NCBI RefSeq assembly: GCF_031157275.1
Contig: NZ_JAVIFW010000031.1
Span: 1 to 64,000, forward strand
Direction of reading: 5' to 3'
DNA: 64,000 bases
Source: Streptomyces sp. LHD-70
GTDB lineage: Bacteria > Actinomycetota > Actinomycetes > Streptomycetales > Streptomycetaceae
The notes under the pieces are model-generated. The model was not told the origin of the DNA and searched no databases. It was given only the letters and a program-made list of their open reading frames with translations. Of this stretch, positions 56,850-64,000 are shown one piece after another; position 1 is the stretch's first letter; each line of letters starts with the position of its first letter. The position numbers and the translations under genes are program-made.

Positions 56850-57970
56850 GCGCGAGCAACGAGGCGGGCGTCTGCCGCCGGTACGGCTTCGCCGACTGGA
56901 CCCTGAAGGCCGTACGGTCTTGGCCCGTCTGCTACTTCGCCAGCTGCCTCATCTGCGGAGAGCGCTCAACGGACCGGCCCGATGCAGAGGCGGCGCAGCT
57001 CTGGTGCCTCAAACACGCGGGCCTGACCCGTCACAGCGGCTACGAACTTGCGGTATCCCAGCTGTTCAACGCTGTGGCGAAGGACCCGTCGGCGGATCGG
57101 CTGAGCGTCCCCGTACCAGATGACCTGACAAAGGCTCTCGCTGCTCGCATGGAGACCCTGCCGCCTCCGGCCTTCACCGACGGCCTGTTGGCGCCAGCAG
57201 AAGCAGCCGCATATGAGCAGGAGTTACGCGAACTCCCGGGTGCTCTTGAACTCGCCTGCCAGTGCCGGGAGGTACTCGACGACGAGGACGGCGAAGGCTT
57301 TGTCGTGCTTCGGACGGTAGAGCTCAGTCAGGCATGCAGAACGAGCGACGACTTCCTGCTGGCAGTCACCGTGCTGCTCACGTCGATCGCAACGCCTCTA
57401 CGAGCCATCGATAGCCGAGAGTTGTGGTTTCCGACGGACGTCGCAAGCGGATACGTGCCGGTCCGCGTAGACATTCCGAACGCGACGTGGCCGCCGGACT
57501 ACGTGGCCCTGCTGTGCGTACGTCCCGATCCTGGAGGGCAGGGCCGCAGCCTCGTATCGCAGGTACGTCGCGCCGTAGCGAGGCTCGGCGACAGCGACAG
57601 CGATCTGCTCACGCACCAGCGCTACGGGAACGGCCCGTTCCACGGCCTGACAGGCGTGGGCGTCGAATGGCGCAGATTCCCGGTGATCGATGGCATGGCC
57701 ACGCGCGGCGGCTACGTCAGGTTCGCGCCGGACATGCTCGCTGATGCCGACCCCGAGGAGCCATACGTCAAGGCGACCCAGGCCCTGAACCGCGAACTGA
57801 TCTTCGGCCAGCGAGAGCTCCGCCTCAACAGCGGAGATCTGCTCATCGTCAACCAGCACCTGTCTATCCACGGCCGCGCTCCGTTGGGCGATGGGCAAGA
57901 AGCCGTACCGGAGGACGAGCGCCAGCTGGTCCTCAAGAGCTTCCTACGGCGTCAGGGGCGGAGGCCGTGA
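56846..57970 (+). CDS. TauD/clavaminate-synthase-like protein with altered metal site and N-terminal Cys/His domain
   Basis: 374 residues. Residues 1-70 form a separate small domain (RRYGFADWTLKAVRSWPVCY, CLICGERSTDRPDAEAAQLW CLKHAGLTRH) with CxxC and two His, likely zinc-binding. The rest is 2-oxoglutarate dioxygenase-like: ELPGALELACQCREVL, PDYVALLCVRPDPGGQGRSL V, EWRRFPVIDGMATRGGYVRF and LIVNQHLSIHGRAPLG with the distal His and HGR arginine. At the position of the first metal motif HxD/E I read VRVD in YVPVRVDIPNATW, so the first His is lost. Enzyme activity is therefore doubtful. Confidence 0.72.
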   Translation: MSASNEAGVCRRYGFADWTLKAVRSWPVCYFASCLICGERSTDRPDAEAAQLWCLKHAGLTRHSGYELAVSQLFNAVAKDPSADRLSVPVPDDLTKALAARMETLPPPAFTDGLLAPAEAAAYEQELRELPGALELACQCREVLDDEDGEGFVVLRTVELSQACRTSDDFLLAVTVLLTSIATPLRAIDSRELWFPTDVASGYVPVRVDIPNATWPPDYVALLCVRPDPGGQGRSLVSQVRRAVARLGDSDSDLLTHQRYGNGPFHGLTGVGVEWRRFPVIDGMATRGGYVRFAPDMLADADPEEPYVKATQALNRELIFGQRELRLNSGDLLIVNQHLSIHGRAPLGDGQEAVPEDERQLVLKSFLRRQGRRP

Positions 57971-58023
57971 CGCCGGACGCAGTTGTGTCGCCTTACCTCA
58001 CTGGTCGGGCACACCGAACTCAG

Positions 58024-59235
58024 TCACGCCACCCGCCTGTTACGTGCCCGCACAGCCAACACGGCACCAACGACAATCACGACCGCGGCGCCCGCGCCAG
58101 CAACGATCCAGAGCGTCCTGTTCCCATCGGCCTCGTTCGCGGCCTTCTCCTGCTGAGGCTGGCTCTGAGCGTCTTCGCCGTCCTGCTTCTTTGCGGAATC
58201 GGGTGAGCCCGATGGTTTCGGAGACTCCTCCTGGCGCTCAGCGAGCAACGGATTGACATCCGGGTCACCGGGATCGCCCTTGCCTTCAAGAAGCACCTGG
58301 GCCGGCCGAACCGTCCCGTAGCCGATGTACTTACTGGGAACCGGGCCGTTGTGGCCGGCGGTCTCGATCATGACCCGCAGGACCTGGTTGGCGGTCCAGT
58401 CGGGGTGCTTGGACCAGATGAGGGCGGCGGAGGCGGAGGCCAAGGCGGTGGCCACGCTTGTGCCTCTGCCCTCGCAGTACTCCCCTTCGCTCTCCGTGCA
58501 GTGGAGAGGAGTCTCTTCCCCCGGCGCTGCGAGGACAACTTGGCGGCCGGTGTTTGAGAACTTGGAGACCTTCCCATTCGTTCCTACGGCACCCACTGCG
58601 ACCACACCAGGGATTGCCGCTGGGAACTCGACACGATCCTCCCCGTCATTTCCTGTGCTCGCGAAAACCAACTTGCCCTTCTTGAGGGCGTACTTCACCG
58701 CAGCTTCCTCCGCTGCGCGATCTGTACCGTGTGCGTGCCCGCCCATCGAAAGGTTGATGATCCGTGCGTCAGAGTCGGCGGCGTACCGAATTCCCTTAGC
58801 AGCAGCCTTGCCAGCACCGATGGAGACCTTGTCCTTGAGGACTGTCACCGGCAGGATCCTCGCATCGGGAGCGAGCCCTTTGAGTCCTCCTTGTGCGCCA
58901 CTTCCCGCGATCGATATGGCCATGTTGGTGCCGTGGCCGTTCGTGTCACGTCCTGCGTCTGGGGGGGAGTTGTAGAAGTCCTTGCCCTTCAGGACGCGTC
59001 CCCGGATCTCAGCGGCTGTGGGGTCCACCCCGGTGTCCAGCACTGCTACGGTCACGCCTTTGCCTGTGCTGACCTTCCAGAGATCGTCTGCGCGCATCGC
59101 GTCGAGGTACCACTGCCGGGACTGGATGTCCTCTGCTTGTGCTGCGGGGACGAGTCCACCGCTGAGAGTCAGAGCTAGCGCTCCCACCAGGGGCACAGCG
59201 CGACGCCAGGCTCTGCGGTGTACGGAGTGGAACAT
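58024..59235 (-). CDS. mycP: Type VII secretion-associated subtilisin-like protease (mycosin)
   Basis: 403 residues. Signal peptide (PLVGALALTLSGGLVPAAQA, cleavage near 35), then a peptidase S8 domain with catalytic Asp 67 (VAVLDTGVD), His 101 (NGHGTNMA) and Ser 260 (GRGTSVATALASAS). A Ser/Pro/Gln linker leads to a C-terminal membrane helix (LWIVAGAGAAVVIVVGAVLA) and RARNRRVA. This is the mycosin layout: anchored on the outer face of the membrane, cleaving or stabilising ESX components. WXG-like genes follow directly downstream in the opposite genomic direction of reading, i.e. upstream on the strand, in one leftward operon. Confidence 0.92.
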   Translation of the reverse strand: MFHSVHRRAWRRAVPLVGALALTLSGGLVPAAQAEDIQSRQWYLDAMRADDLWKVSTGKGVTVAVLDTGVDPTAAEIRGRVLKGKDFYNSPPDAGRDTNGHGTNMAISIAGSGAQGGLKGLAPDARILPVTVLKDKVSIGAGKAAAKGIRYAADSDARIINLSMGGHAHGTDRAAEEAAVKYALKKGKLVFASTGNDGEDRVEFPAAIPGVVAVGAVGTNGKVSKFSNTGRQVVLAAPGEETPLHCTESEGEYCEGRGTSVATALASASAALIWSKHPDWTANQVLRVMIETAGHNGPVPSKYIGYGTVRPAQVLLEGKGDPGDPDVNPLLAERQEESPKPSGSPDSAKKQDGEDAQSQPQQEKAANEADGNRTLWIVAGAGAAVVIVVGAVLAVRARNRRVA

Positions 59236-59250
59236 GAGGAAGCGGAACTC

Positions 59251-60834
59251 CTAGTCGATCACGGGTGGGACGGTTCTGTGTCGACCGGTCGACCAGGTCT
59301 CTTCGTCTTCTGCCAGGTAATCGGCACGACTCTCCGCACCCCGACGTCGATCTCGCGCGGAGGCGGGAGCGCCCGGATGGGTCGTCCCCGTGCCTGCCGG
59401 GTTGAACTCCCCGTGTGCGCGTGCGGACGTGCGGGTTGCCCCCACGGGGCCGCCGGGCTCGGATGCGAGTCGCCTGCCGGAAGGAGCACCCCCCGGTCCC
59501 GGCGTGCCAGAGACCGGAGTCGAACCGGAAGCTGCTCGCCCGGCCAAGGCGCCCTCGCCGATCACACCGCCACGGGTTGAATTCGGCCCGACAGGACCCC
59601 CAGGCGCCGAGGCAAGCCGCCTGCCGGCCGGTGCATTGCGCGATGCCGGCGAACCGGGAACCTGCCCCGCCCCTGCTGCGATGCCGCGACCTGTGGAGGA
59701 GCCTTCACCGATAACAGTGCCAGGATTCCTGGGCCCGACGGGGCCCCCTGGCTGGGTCGCCAACCTGCGACCGGCGTTGGTACCACCCTGTGCTGGGGTG
59801 CCTGGAACTGTGCCAGGACCACCAACCGGTCCACGCCCAGCGTGTGCTCCTTCGCCGATCACGGTGCCCAGAGGCGGCCGAGGTCCGGTGACTCTGCCAC
59901 CCCCGGGCACGGAGCGGCCTGCAGCATTCCCGCCCGAAGGGGAACCGGGAGAAGGAACGCCTGAGCGAATAGGTCCAGTAGCGCCTTGCGTAGGCGCGCT
60001 GCCCGGCTTGCCGGTAATTGGGCCCGGTAGAGGAGCGAGCCCAGGTCCTGCCGGTCCAGGCGATGTGGGGGCAGGGCTGTTTGTGTGAGGCCCACCTGGT
60101 GTGCTGGGCGATGTAGGCCGCGCCTCCGGAGGTGCCGCAGTGACAGAGTCGATGCCCGTGTTCACCGGGCCGTCGCTGGAGGGCCGCGCCGGACCGCCAG
60201 TGCTTGCATCGCTGCCCGTGTGCCCTTGCAGGGCGGCCGAACCGCCCGATGCTGACCCGCTGGGAGTCCCCGTGGTGCCGCCGGCAACCGCTCCGGTGGC
60301 GGAGGCACTTTCTGCCCCGTACGGGCGCTCCATGCTGCGATAGGAATCACCCGGCGGCGGCGCAAAGTTGGGCTCCGGCTGCGACATCATCCGCTCACCC
60401 GAGGTGTTGTAGTAAGAGGAGAGCCGGTTCAACTGATTGATGGCCTCCTGCCGCTTGGGCTCCTCCTCCGCCTTCCGTCGCTCTTCCTTCTCGGGATTCG
60501 CGTAGGTTGTCGCATCTGGCTTCGGAACCGCGGCCTGGGCAGAACGCAGCGCCTGGCTTGAGTTCTGCATCTCCTGGCTGGCAGTGGCGGTGTAATCGGA
60601 AAGGGCGAGCGTCTCGGAGACCATGCCCCGGCCCCACTCCTGAAACTTTTCGGCGGCTACGCCGTCCCACTCGACCCGGCCGATATAGGTGCGGAGGTCC
60701 CGGGCGATGGCCTCGATCTCTGGTGCGGCAGTCCCCAGAGCCTCAGCCGCACTGCTCAGGTGTTCCGGCTTCGCGGAGGCCACCATGGCGTGCAGCTCGG
60801 CCAGTGAGCGTCCTTCGAAGTTGTCCCCTGCCAT
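59251..60834 (-). CDS. WXG/PPE-like type VII substrate with Pro/Gly repeats
   Basis: 527 residues; the ATG at 60834 has GGGGG seven bases upstream. The first 110 residues are a helical hairpin of the WXG100/PPE type (LAELHAMVASAKPEHLSSAA EALGTAAPEIEAIARDLRTY, WDGVAAEKFQEWGRGMVSET). Then a long Pro/Gly/Ser/Thr region with three 49-residue repeats, each containing VIGEG, AGRG and GRRLA-x2-PGGPVG. The last 22 residues (YLAEDEETWSTGRHRTVPPVID) form a conserved end. Probably exported by the type VII system and cell-wall associated; the mycosin gene is 15 bp downstream. Confidence 0.82.
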   Translation of the reverse strand: MAGDNFEGRSLAELHAMVASAKPEHLSSAAEALGTAAPEIEAIARDLRTYIGRVEWDGVAAEKFQEWGRGMVSETLALSDYTATASQEMQNSSQALRSAQAAVPKPDATTYANPEKEERRKAEEEPKRQEAINQLNRLSSYYNTSGERMMSQPEPNFAPPPGDSYRSMERPYGAESASATGAVAGGTTGTPSGSASGGSAALQGHTGSDASTGGPARPSSDGPVNTGIDSVTAAPPEARPTSPSTPGGPHTNSPAPTSPGPAGPGLAPLPGPITGKPGSAPTQGATGPIRSGVPSPGSPSGGNAAGRSVPGGGRVTGPRPPLGTVIGEGAHAGRGPVGGPGTVPGTPAQGGTNAGRRLATQPGGPVGPRNPGTVIGEGSSTGRGIAAGAGQVPGSPASRNAPAGRRLASAPGGPVGPNSTRGGVIGEGALAGRAASGSTPVSGTPGPGGAPSGRRLASEPGGPVGATRTSARAHGEFNPAGTGTTHPGAPASARDRRRGAESRADYLAEDEETWSTGRHRTVPPVID

Positions 60835-60846
60835 GCTCATCCCCCG

Positions 60847-61308
60847 TTAACTGAACGTGCCGGAAGTCGCGCCATCGGCACCGCCGTTGACGTCCCGCGT
60901 CGGCGTCGTTTCCGCGCCACTGCCTGCCCCCTGCGCAGGCTCACGGTAGTGCTCCTCAGCACGCCGGCGAATCGCCTGATAGCGCTCGGCCTGTTCCGTC
61001 TCGACGCCCTCGTATCCCTTGTCTGTGATCTGCACGGCGATCCCCAGGCCCTCGATCTGCTCGCCGAAGGCGCGGCTGAGCCGCTCAAGGCGAGAGCGCA
61101 CGGTTTCGTACGACTTGGCCAGGTCCTCCGCAGCCGCGAAGCCTGTCCCGTATGAGCTGGCGGTGATGGTCTGTTCGCCGATCTTGCCGTGCTGGGCAGG
61201 TGACTTGTTCAGACGGTCCAAGAGGTCGTCGATGCGCTTCTTGAAGGTCTGCAGGTCCACTCTGCTGACGGCAAGGTCCTTGCCGTTTCCGGGCCGTCCG
61301 TCGGCCAC
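60847..61308 (-). CDS. WXG100-like protein
   Basis: 153 residues from a GTG. Helical: VDLQTFKKRIDDLLDRLNKS, GTGFAAAEDLAKSYETVRSR LERLSRAFGEQIEGLGIAVQ, ITDKGYEGVETEQAERYQAI RRRAEEHY, then a disordered Gly/Thr tail. Two long amphipathic helices separated by a Gly/Ser turn fit the WXG100 superfamily partner of the substrate encoded 12 bp downstream. No W-x-G is obvious at the turn, so it is a divergent member. Confidence 0.75.
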   Translation of the reverse strand: MADGRPGNGKDLAVSRVDLQTFKKRIDDLLDRLNKSPAQHGKIGEQTITASSYGTGFAAAEDLAKSYETVRSRLERLSRAFGEQIEGLGIAVQITDKGYEGVETEQAERYQAIRRRAEEHYREPAQGAGSGAETTPTRDVNGGADGATSGTFS

Positions 61309-61564
61309 AACAACCCCCGTTATCAGGCCAGTTAAGTCCTGTCCACCCTATCTATCGCGCCAGGCGGCCACAACAGCAGTTTCACGCAAAGCCCCCATGC
61401 GGCCGGCTGTTGGCCGAGCTCGCCACTCCTGACTGTCGCGTGCGTGTGACCAGCAGCGTAACGACCCTCCGGCCCCTTGGTCTGGGTGCACGTACTCAGA
61501 TCGATCTCAGCCATGCATGGATGGCCCTGCCTGCCCCTGGACGGCCGCGTGTGGCGGGTGGCGT

Positions 61565-62098
61565 CTAATAGGGCGAAACCGTGTCTCCGTCGGGCACTTG
61601 AAGGCAAGTGGAATTCAGGTGAACCGAGATCATGGACGGGTTCTTGCTTCGCCCGCGACGATCCAAGAGTCGCATGCTGGCCGAGATTTTCTTACTCGGA
61701 ATGTTGGCAAGTATTTCGCGACTCTTTGCCTTACTGGAGTCCGAGCCGTCCTTGGTGATTTCCCACCCGTGCTTCGGTAGCTCGCTCTTCAGGCGGTCCA
61801 TTGCCTGCTCTAGTTCCGGTACCGGTACGTCGTAGACGCTCCACGCGTGCTCAATTACGTAGAACTTGTCGCTGTCTTTGCCTGAGCAGGGTGCGACGCT
61901 CGGGCCTGGCTCGGTCACCTTTCCGTCCAGGGTCGACAGGTCCAGGATCTGGCGTGAGATCTTCTCCGTGTCCTCGCGAGCCGAATCGACCTTCCGGGTC
62001 GTGATGTCTGAATCTGTTGCGCTCATATCGGAACACCCCGAGGCTGTGATCGTAGCTGCGGCGATGGCTACCGTTGCAAGTGTGCGCTTAATTAGCAA
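61565..62098 (-). CDS. Lipoprotein of the secretion-linked cluster
   Basis: 177 residues from a TTG with GGTGGA upstream, overlapping the hydrolase gene by 11 bp. Type II signal peptide (LATVAIAAATITASGC, lipobox Cys 22). The mature part: TTRKVDSAREDTEKISRQIL, VPELEQAMDRLKSELPKHGW EITKDG, SREILANIPSKKISASMRLL. A pair of Cys (PCSG, TCLQ) may form a disulphide. Such lipoproteins often follow DUF1023 hydrolase genes in Streptomyces; the function is unknown. The 256 bp downstream (61309-61564) hold no supportable gene. Confidence 0.8.
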   Translation of the reverse strand: MLIKRTLATVAIAAATITASGCSDMSATDSDITTRKVDSAREDTEKISRQILDLSTLDGKVTEPGPSVAPCSGKDSDKFYVIEHAWSVYDVPVPELEQAMDRLKSELPKHGWEITKDGSDSSKAKSREILANIPSKKISASMRLLDRRGRSKNPSMISVHLNSTCLQVPDGDTVSPY

Positions 62099-63935
62099 GT
62101 TCCACCAAGTCCGTAGTCAGCTTTACTTCGTCGTACTCTCCGATGATGACAGAGGCCTGATTTTCCAGGCTTCGCGAGCCTTCGTTCCAATATCCGCTGT
62201 GGTCCTCGGAGTCAGTGGTCATCCTGTTAGCGCCGAAGGATTCGTCCGTGGGGATGGTCCACCAGTTGTCTCCGAGCCCGACGATTTTTCCGCCGAGTCC
62301 GACGTTGTCGTCACCGACCGGGGCAGTCATTGCCCATGTGTGATCAGCTCCCACTCGGAGGTCTTCGGCGCGATCCACTTGCACCCCCGGGCTGCCGACC
62401 AGGACCAGATCATCGGTCGCCAGTGGCCCCTTCCCCTCGGCCTTGGCAGCATCGCCGATGAGCGTGGTGCCGTAGCTGTGACCGATCGTTGTGGTGTGCC
62501 CGGACTCTCCCGTCTCGGCACGGTGGGCCGCTTCGGTTCCATCGAGGAAGTCTCGGAGGATCGGAGCGCCGGCGGCGGCGTACTCGTCGTGCCGGGCCTC
62601 GGGATCAAGGTCGCCCTTGTCGAAGGGGTACGCGGAACGCGGTGCGTCGTAGTCGAACCAGGTGATCGTGGAGACATCCTGTCCAGGGGCGAACGCGTGG
62701 CTCACCTGCCAGAGGCGGTCACTGCGAGTGAGGTCTGTCTCGATGCCTCCGAGAGTGGTGCCGGTTCCAGGGACGTACACCGCAGTGTGGTCGGCGGTGT
62801 CCGGATTTCCGTTGGCGACGATCACCTTGCCGTCACCTTCACCTGCTGGGGAGAAGCCCAGCAGGTAGGCCTCGGGTAGGCCCTCTTTCCCGGTCGCGTC
62901 GAATCGCTTCTGGATGGTCTCCATGCCCTGCAGCGCATCGGTCAACCGCAGCCGGTCATCTCCGTACTTCGCGTTCCACGCGGTCCATTCAGGGTTGGCC
63001 ACTAGAGAGCGCCCCGCGGGGACCAGTTTCTTCGGCTCCGGAGGGATCGCGTTGAGGGCCGTCTGATACTCGCCCCGGGTCTCTGCCAGGACCGTGCGGT
63101 TGGCCTCGTCCCGGACGGCTGCAGGCAGGCCGTTCATCGCGCCGACACTGGCGGGGTGCATGGCGGCGTAGTCGGCTCTTTCCTGTGCGGAGAGCCCCTG
63201 CCACCACTCCGCGTTCTCCTTCGGGCTCCCGCCCTTGGGAGGCTCTGTGATGCTGTCCAGGTAGTCGTCAGCGCCCTTGAGGACGCCCTGCATGTCCTTC
63301 TGGGCGTCGGCCCAGTCGCCGTGGGAGACCTTCAGGTCGTCGTCAGCCTTGAGGGCCCGGAGCTTGGGCGCCCACTTCGCGTCGGCTTCCGTGGCCTCCT
63401 GTAGGGCCTCGGCGATGCGGTTGGCGTAGCCCTGGGCGATGGCGTGGTTCGGGTTGGGGTTGACGCTGTTGGCCTGGCGTTGCAGGGCTTCGGCGAGGTT
63501 GGAGCCGTCGATGTTCGCGCCGCCGTCAGCGGAACCACCGGGGGCCTTGCCGTCGGTCTTGGCTTCGGCTGCGGGGTAGCTGACCGAGCCGTCGGCCCCC
63601 ACGGTGAACTTCGAACTCTCCGCGTCGGCGATGGCCTCGCGCAGCTTCTTCTGGGCGGCGTGCAGGTCGTGGGCGAGGCCGTTCAGGGCTGTGCTGATGA
63701 GACCGCATTCGACCTGGGTGTAGTGGAAGTTCCTTGACAGGCGCTGAAGTTGACGGATCGCGGAGCCGGCGGTTGGGCCCTCCAGCGAGTCCCGCATCTT
63801 GAAGATGATCTCGTTGTCGATGCTGTCCTTGGCGTTACTCGCCATTTCGCTGGTGTTGCGGTAGCCATCGGCTGCGTCTGAAAACTCGGACAACTTCAGG
63901 GACTTGAGAGTCTGGAAGTCCATGCCTCTGGTCAC
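62088..63935 (-). CDS. DUF1023 alpha/beta hydrolase with helical N-terminal domain
   Basis: 615 residues from a GTG that overlaps the upstream stop (GTGA); an ATG at 63923 is also possible. The first 130 residues are helical and WXG-like (LKLSEFSDAADGYRNTSEMA, FHYTQVECGLISTALNGLAH DLHAAQKKLREA). The C-terminal 250 residues form a DUF1023 alpha/beta hydrolase: HTAVYVPGTGTTL, ITWFDYDAPRSA, nucleophile elbow IGHSYGTTLIG (Ser about 487) and LVLVGSPGVQ. The substrate is unknown. The fused WXG-like domain suggests export or binding in the type VII pathway. Downstream lies a lipoprotein. Confidence 0.88.
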   Translation of the reverse strand: MTRGMDFQTLKSLKLSEFSDAADGYRNTSEMASNAKDSIDNEIIFKMRDSLEGPTAGSAIRQLQRLSRNFHYTQVECGLISTALNGLAHDLHAAQKKLREAIADAESSKFTVGADGSVSYPAAEAKTDGKAPGGSADGGANIDGSNLAEALQRQANSVNPNPNHAIAQGYANRIAEALQEATEADAKWAPKLRALKADDDLKVSHGDWADAQKDMQGVLKGADDYLDSITEPPKGGSPKENAEWWQGLSAQERADYAAMHPASVGAMNGLPAAVRDEANRTVLAETRGEYQTALNAIPPEPKKLVPAGRSLVANPEWTAWNAKYGDDRLRLTDALQGMETIQKRFDATGKEGLPEAYLLGFSPAGEGDGKVIVANGNPDTADHTAVYVPGTGTTLGGIETDLTRSDRLWQVSHAFAPGQDVSTITWFDYDAPRSAYPFDKGDLDPEARHDEYAAAGAPILRDFLDGTEAAHRAETGESGHTTTIGHSYGTTLIGDAAKAEGKGPLATDDLVLVGSPGVQVDRAEDLRVGADHTWAMTAPVGDDNVGLGGKIVGLGDNWWTIPTDESFGANRMTTDSEDHSGYWNEGSRSLENQASVIIGEYDEVKLTTDLVELAN

Positions 63936-64000
63936 CAGCCCTTGCTCTGGCCGCTGGAGGCGCTAGCGTCTTCGCCGCCGTCCTTGACCGCCATCTTCGA
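63932..64000 (-). CDS. Small protein, C-terminal 22 residues only
   Basis: The frame enters from the window edge and ends SSGQSKGW-stop, overlapping the hydrolase start (GTGA). It contains MAVKDGGEDASASSGQSKGW, a Ser/Gly tail typical of small WXG-like partners. Too little is visible to name it. Confidence 0.6.
   Translation of the reverse strand, partial: SKMAVKDGGEDASASSGQSKGW

Noticed and set aside
61332..61607. 91-codon minus-strand frame downstream of the lipoprotein gene
   Set aside because: Overlaps the end of the lipoprotein gene, has no ribosome site and Arg/Gly-rich shadow composition.

Overview
The window is very GC-rich, uses GTG, TTG and ATG starts with strong GGAGG-type ribosome sites, and carries gene families typical of Streptomyces (DUF397/XRE/RsbW-like regulatory sets, DUF2786, a FUSC transporter, mycosin and WXG-like secretion genes). 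It is best read as Streptomyces chromosome with a large, incomplete prophage-like integrated element.

Chromosomal part (1-22690). It opens with the tail of an IS982-type transposase and a broken DrrAB-type ABC exporter. A DinB/DUF664 gene and a PadR repressor follow; three copies of a TCAA-NN-TTGA operator link the PadR gene to the exporter. Next come an aldehyde dehydrogenase, an XRE/ATPase/DUF397 regulatory set with a 30-bp promoter element present twice, a 5'-truncated SRPBCC gene ending in a perfect fold-back, a cysteine-free ribosomal S18 paralogue next to an N-truncated CobW-type zinc GTPase, a lipoprotein, a FUSC transporter, a DUF2786 protein, a nitrilase-superfamily hydrolase, a family A DNA polymerase and a 3-hydroxyisobutyryl-CoA hydrolase. 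A damaged metallo-hydrolase/MarR pair shares a 7-bp microsatellite. A DctA transporter, LysR regulator and tartrate/D-malate dehydrogenase form a likely dicarboxylate uptake and oxidation unit.

Integrated element (22736 to beyond the window). The 3' half of tRNA-Thr(CGT) at 22691-22735 has no 5' half and marks one attachment junction; the intact tRNA and the integrase are not seen. Leftward early genes (23119-36456) include a PAPS-reductase-like PP-loop protein coupled to an N6-methylase-like protein without motif IV, a PP2C phosphatase, a replication-type winged-helix protein, a Cas4/RecB-like nuclease and a Bet/RecT annealase. A 17-bp operator-like word occurs before three early units. A control region (36957-39176) holds a 59-residue membrane protein, a duplicated-domain regulator and a Cys-rich protein. 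The late leftward operon (53604-39345) encodes head-tail connectors, tail tube, tail chaperones with a clear -1 slippery site, tape measure, Dit, tail proteins, an amidase fused to a holin-like tail, and a second holin. No terminase, portal, protease or capsid is present. A two-gene cassette (HTH plus small membrane protein) with its own terminator sits inside the structural operon.

Right part (53906-64000). A secreted small protein with features of an RNase-type toxin is followed by a possible immunity gene. Then come a CYTH-domain protein paired with an XRE regulator, a degenerate 2-oxoglutarate dioxygenase-like protein with a small partner, and a type VII secretion-linked cluster: mycosin protease, a repeat-rich WXG/PPE-like substrate, a second WXG-like protein, a lipoprotein and a DUF1023 alpha/beta hydrolase. 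Whether these belong to the element or to the chromosome cannot be decided here.
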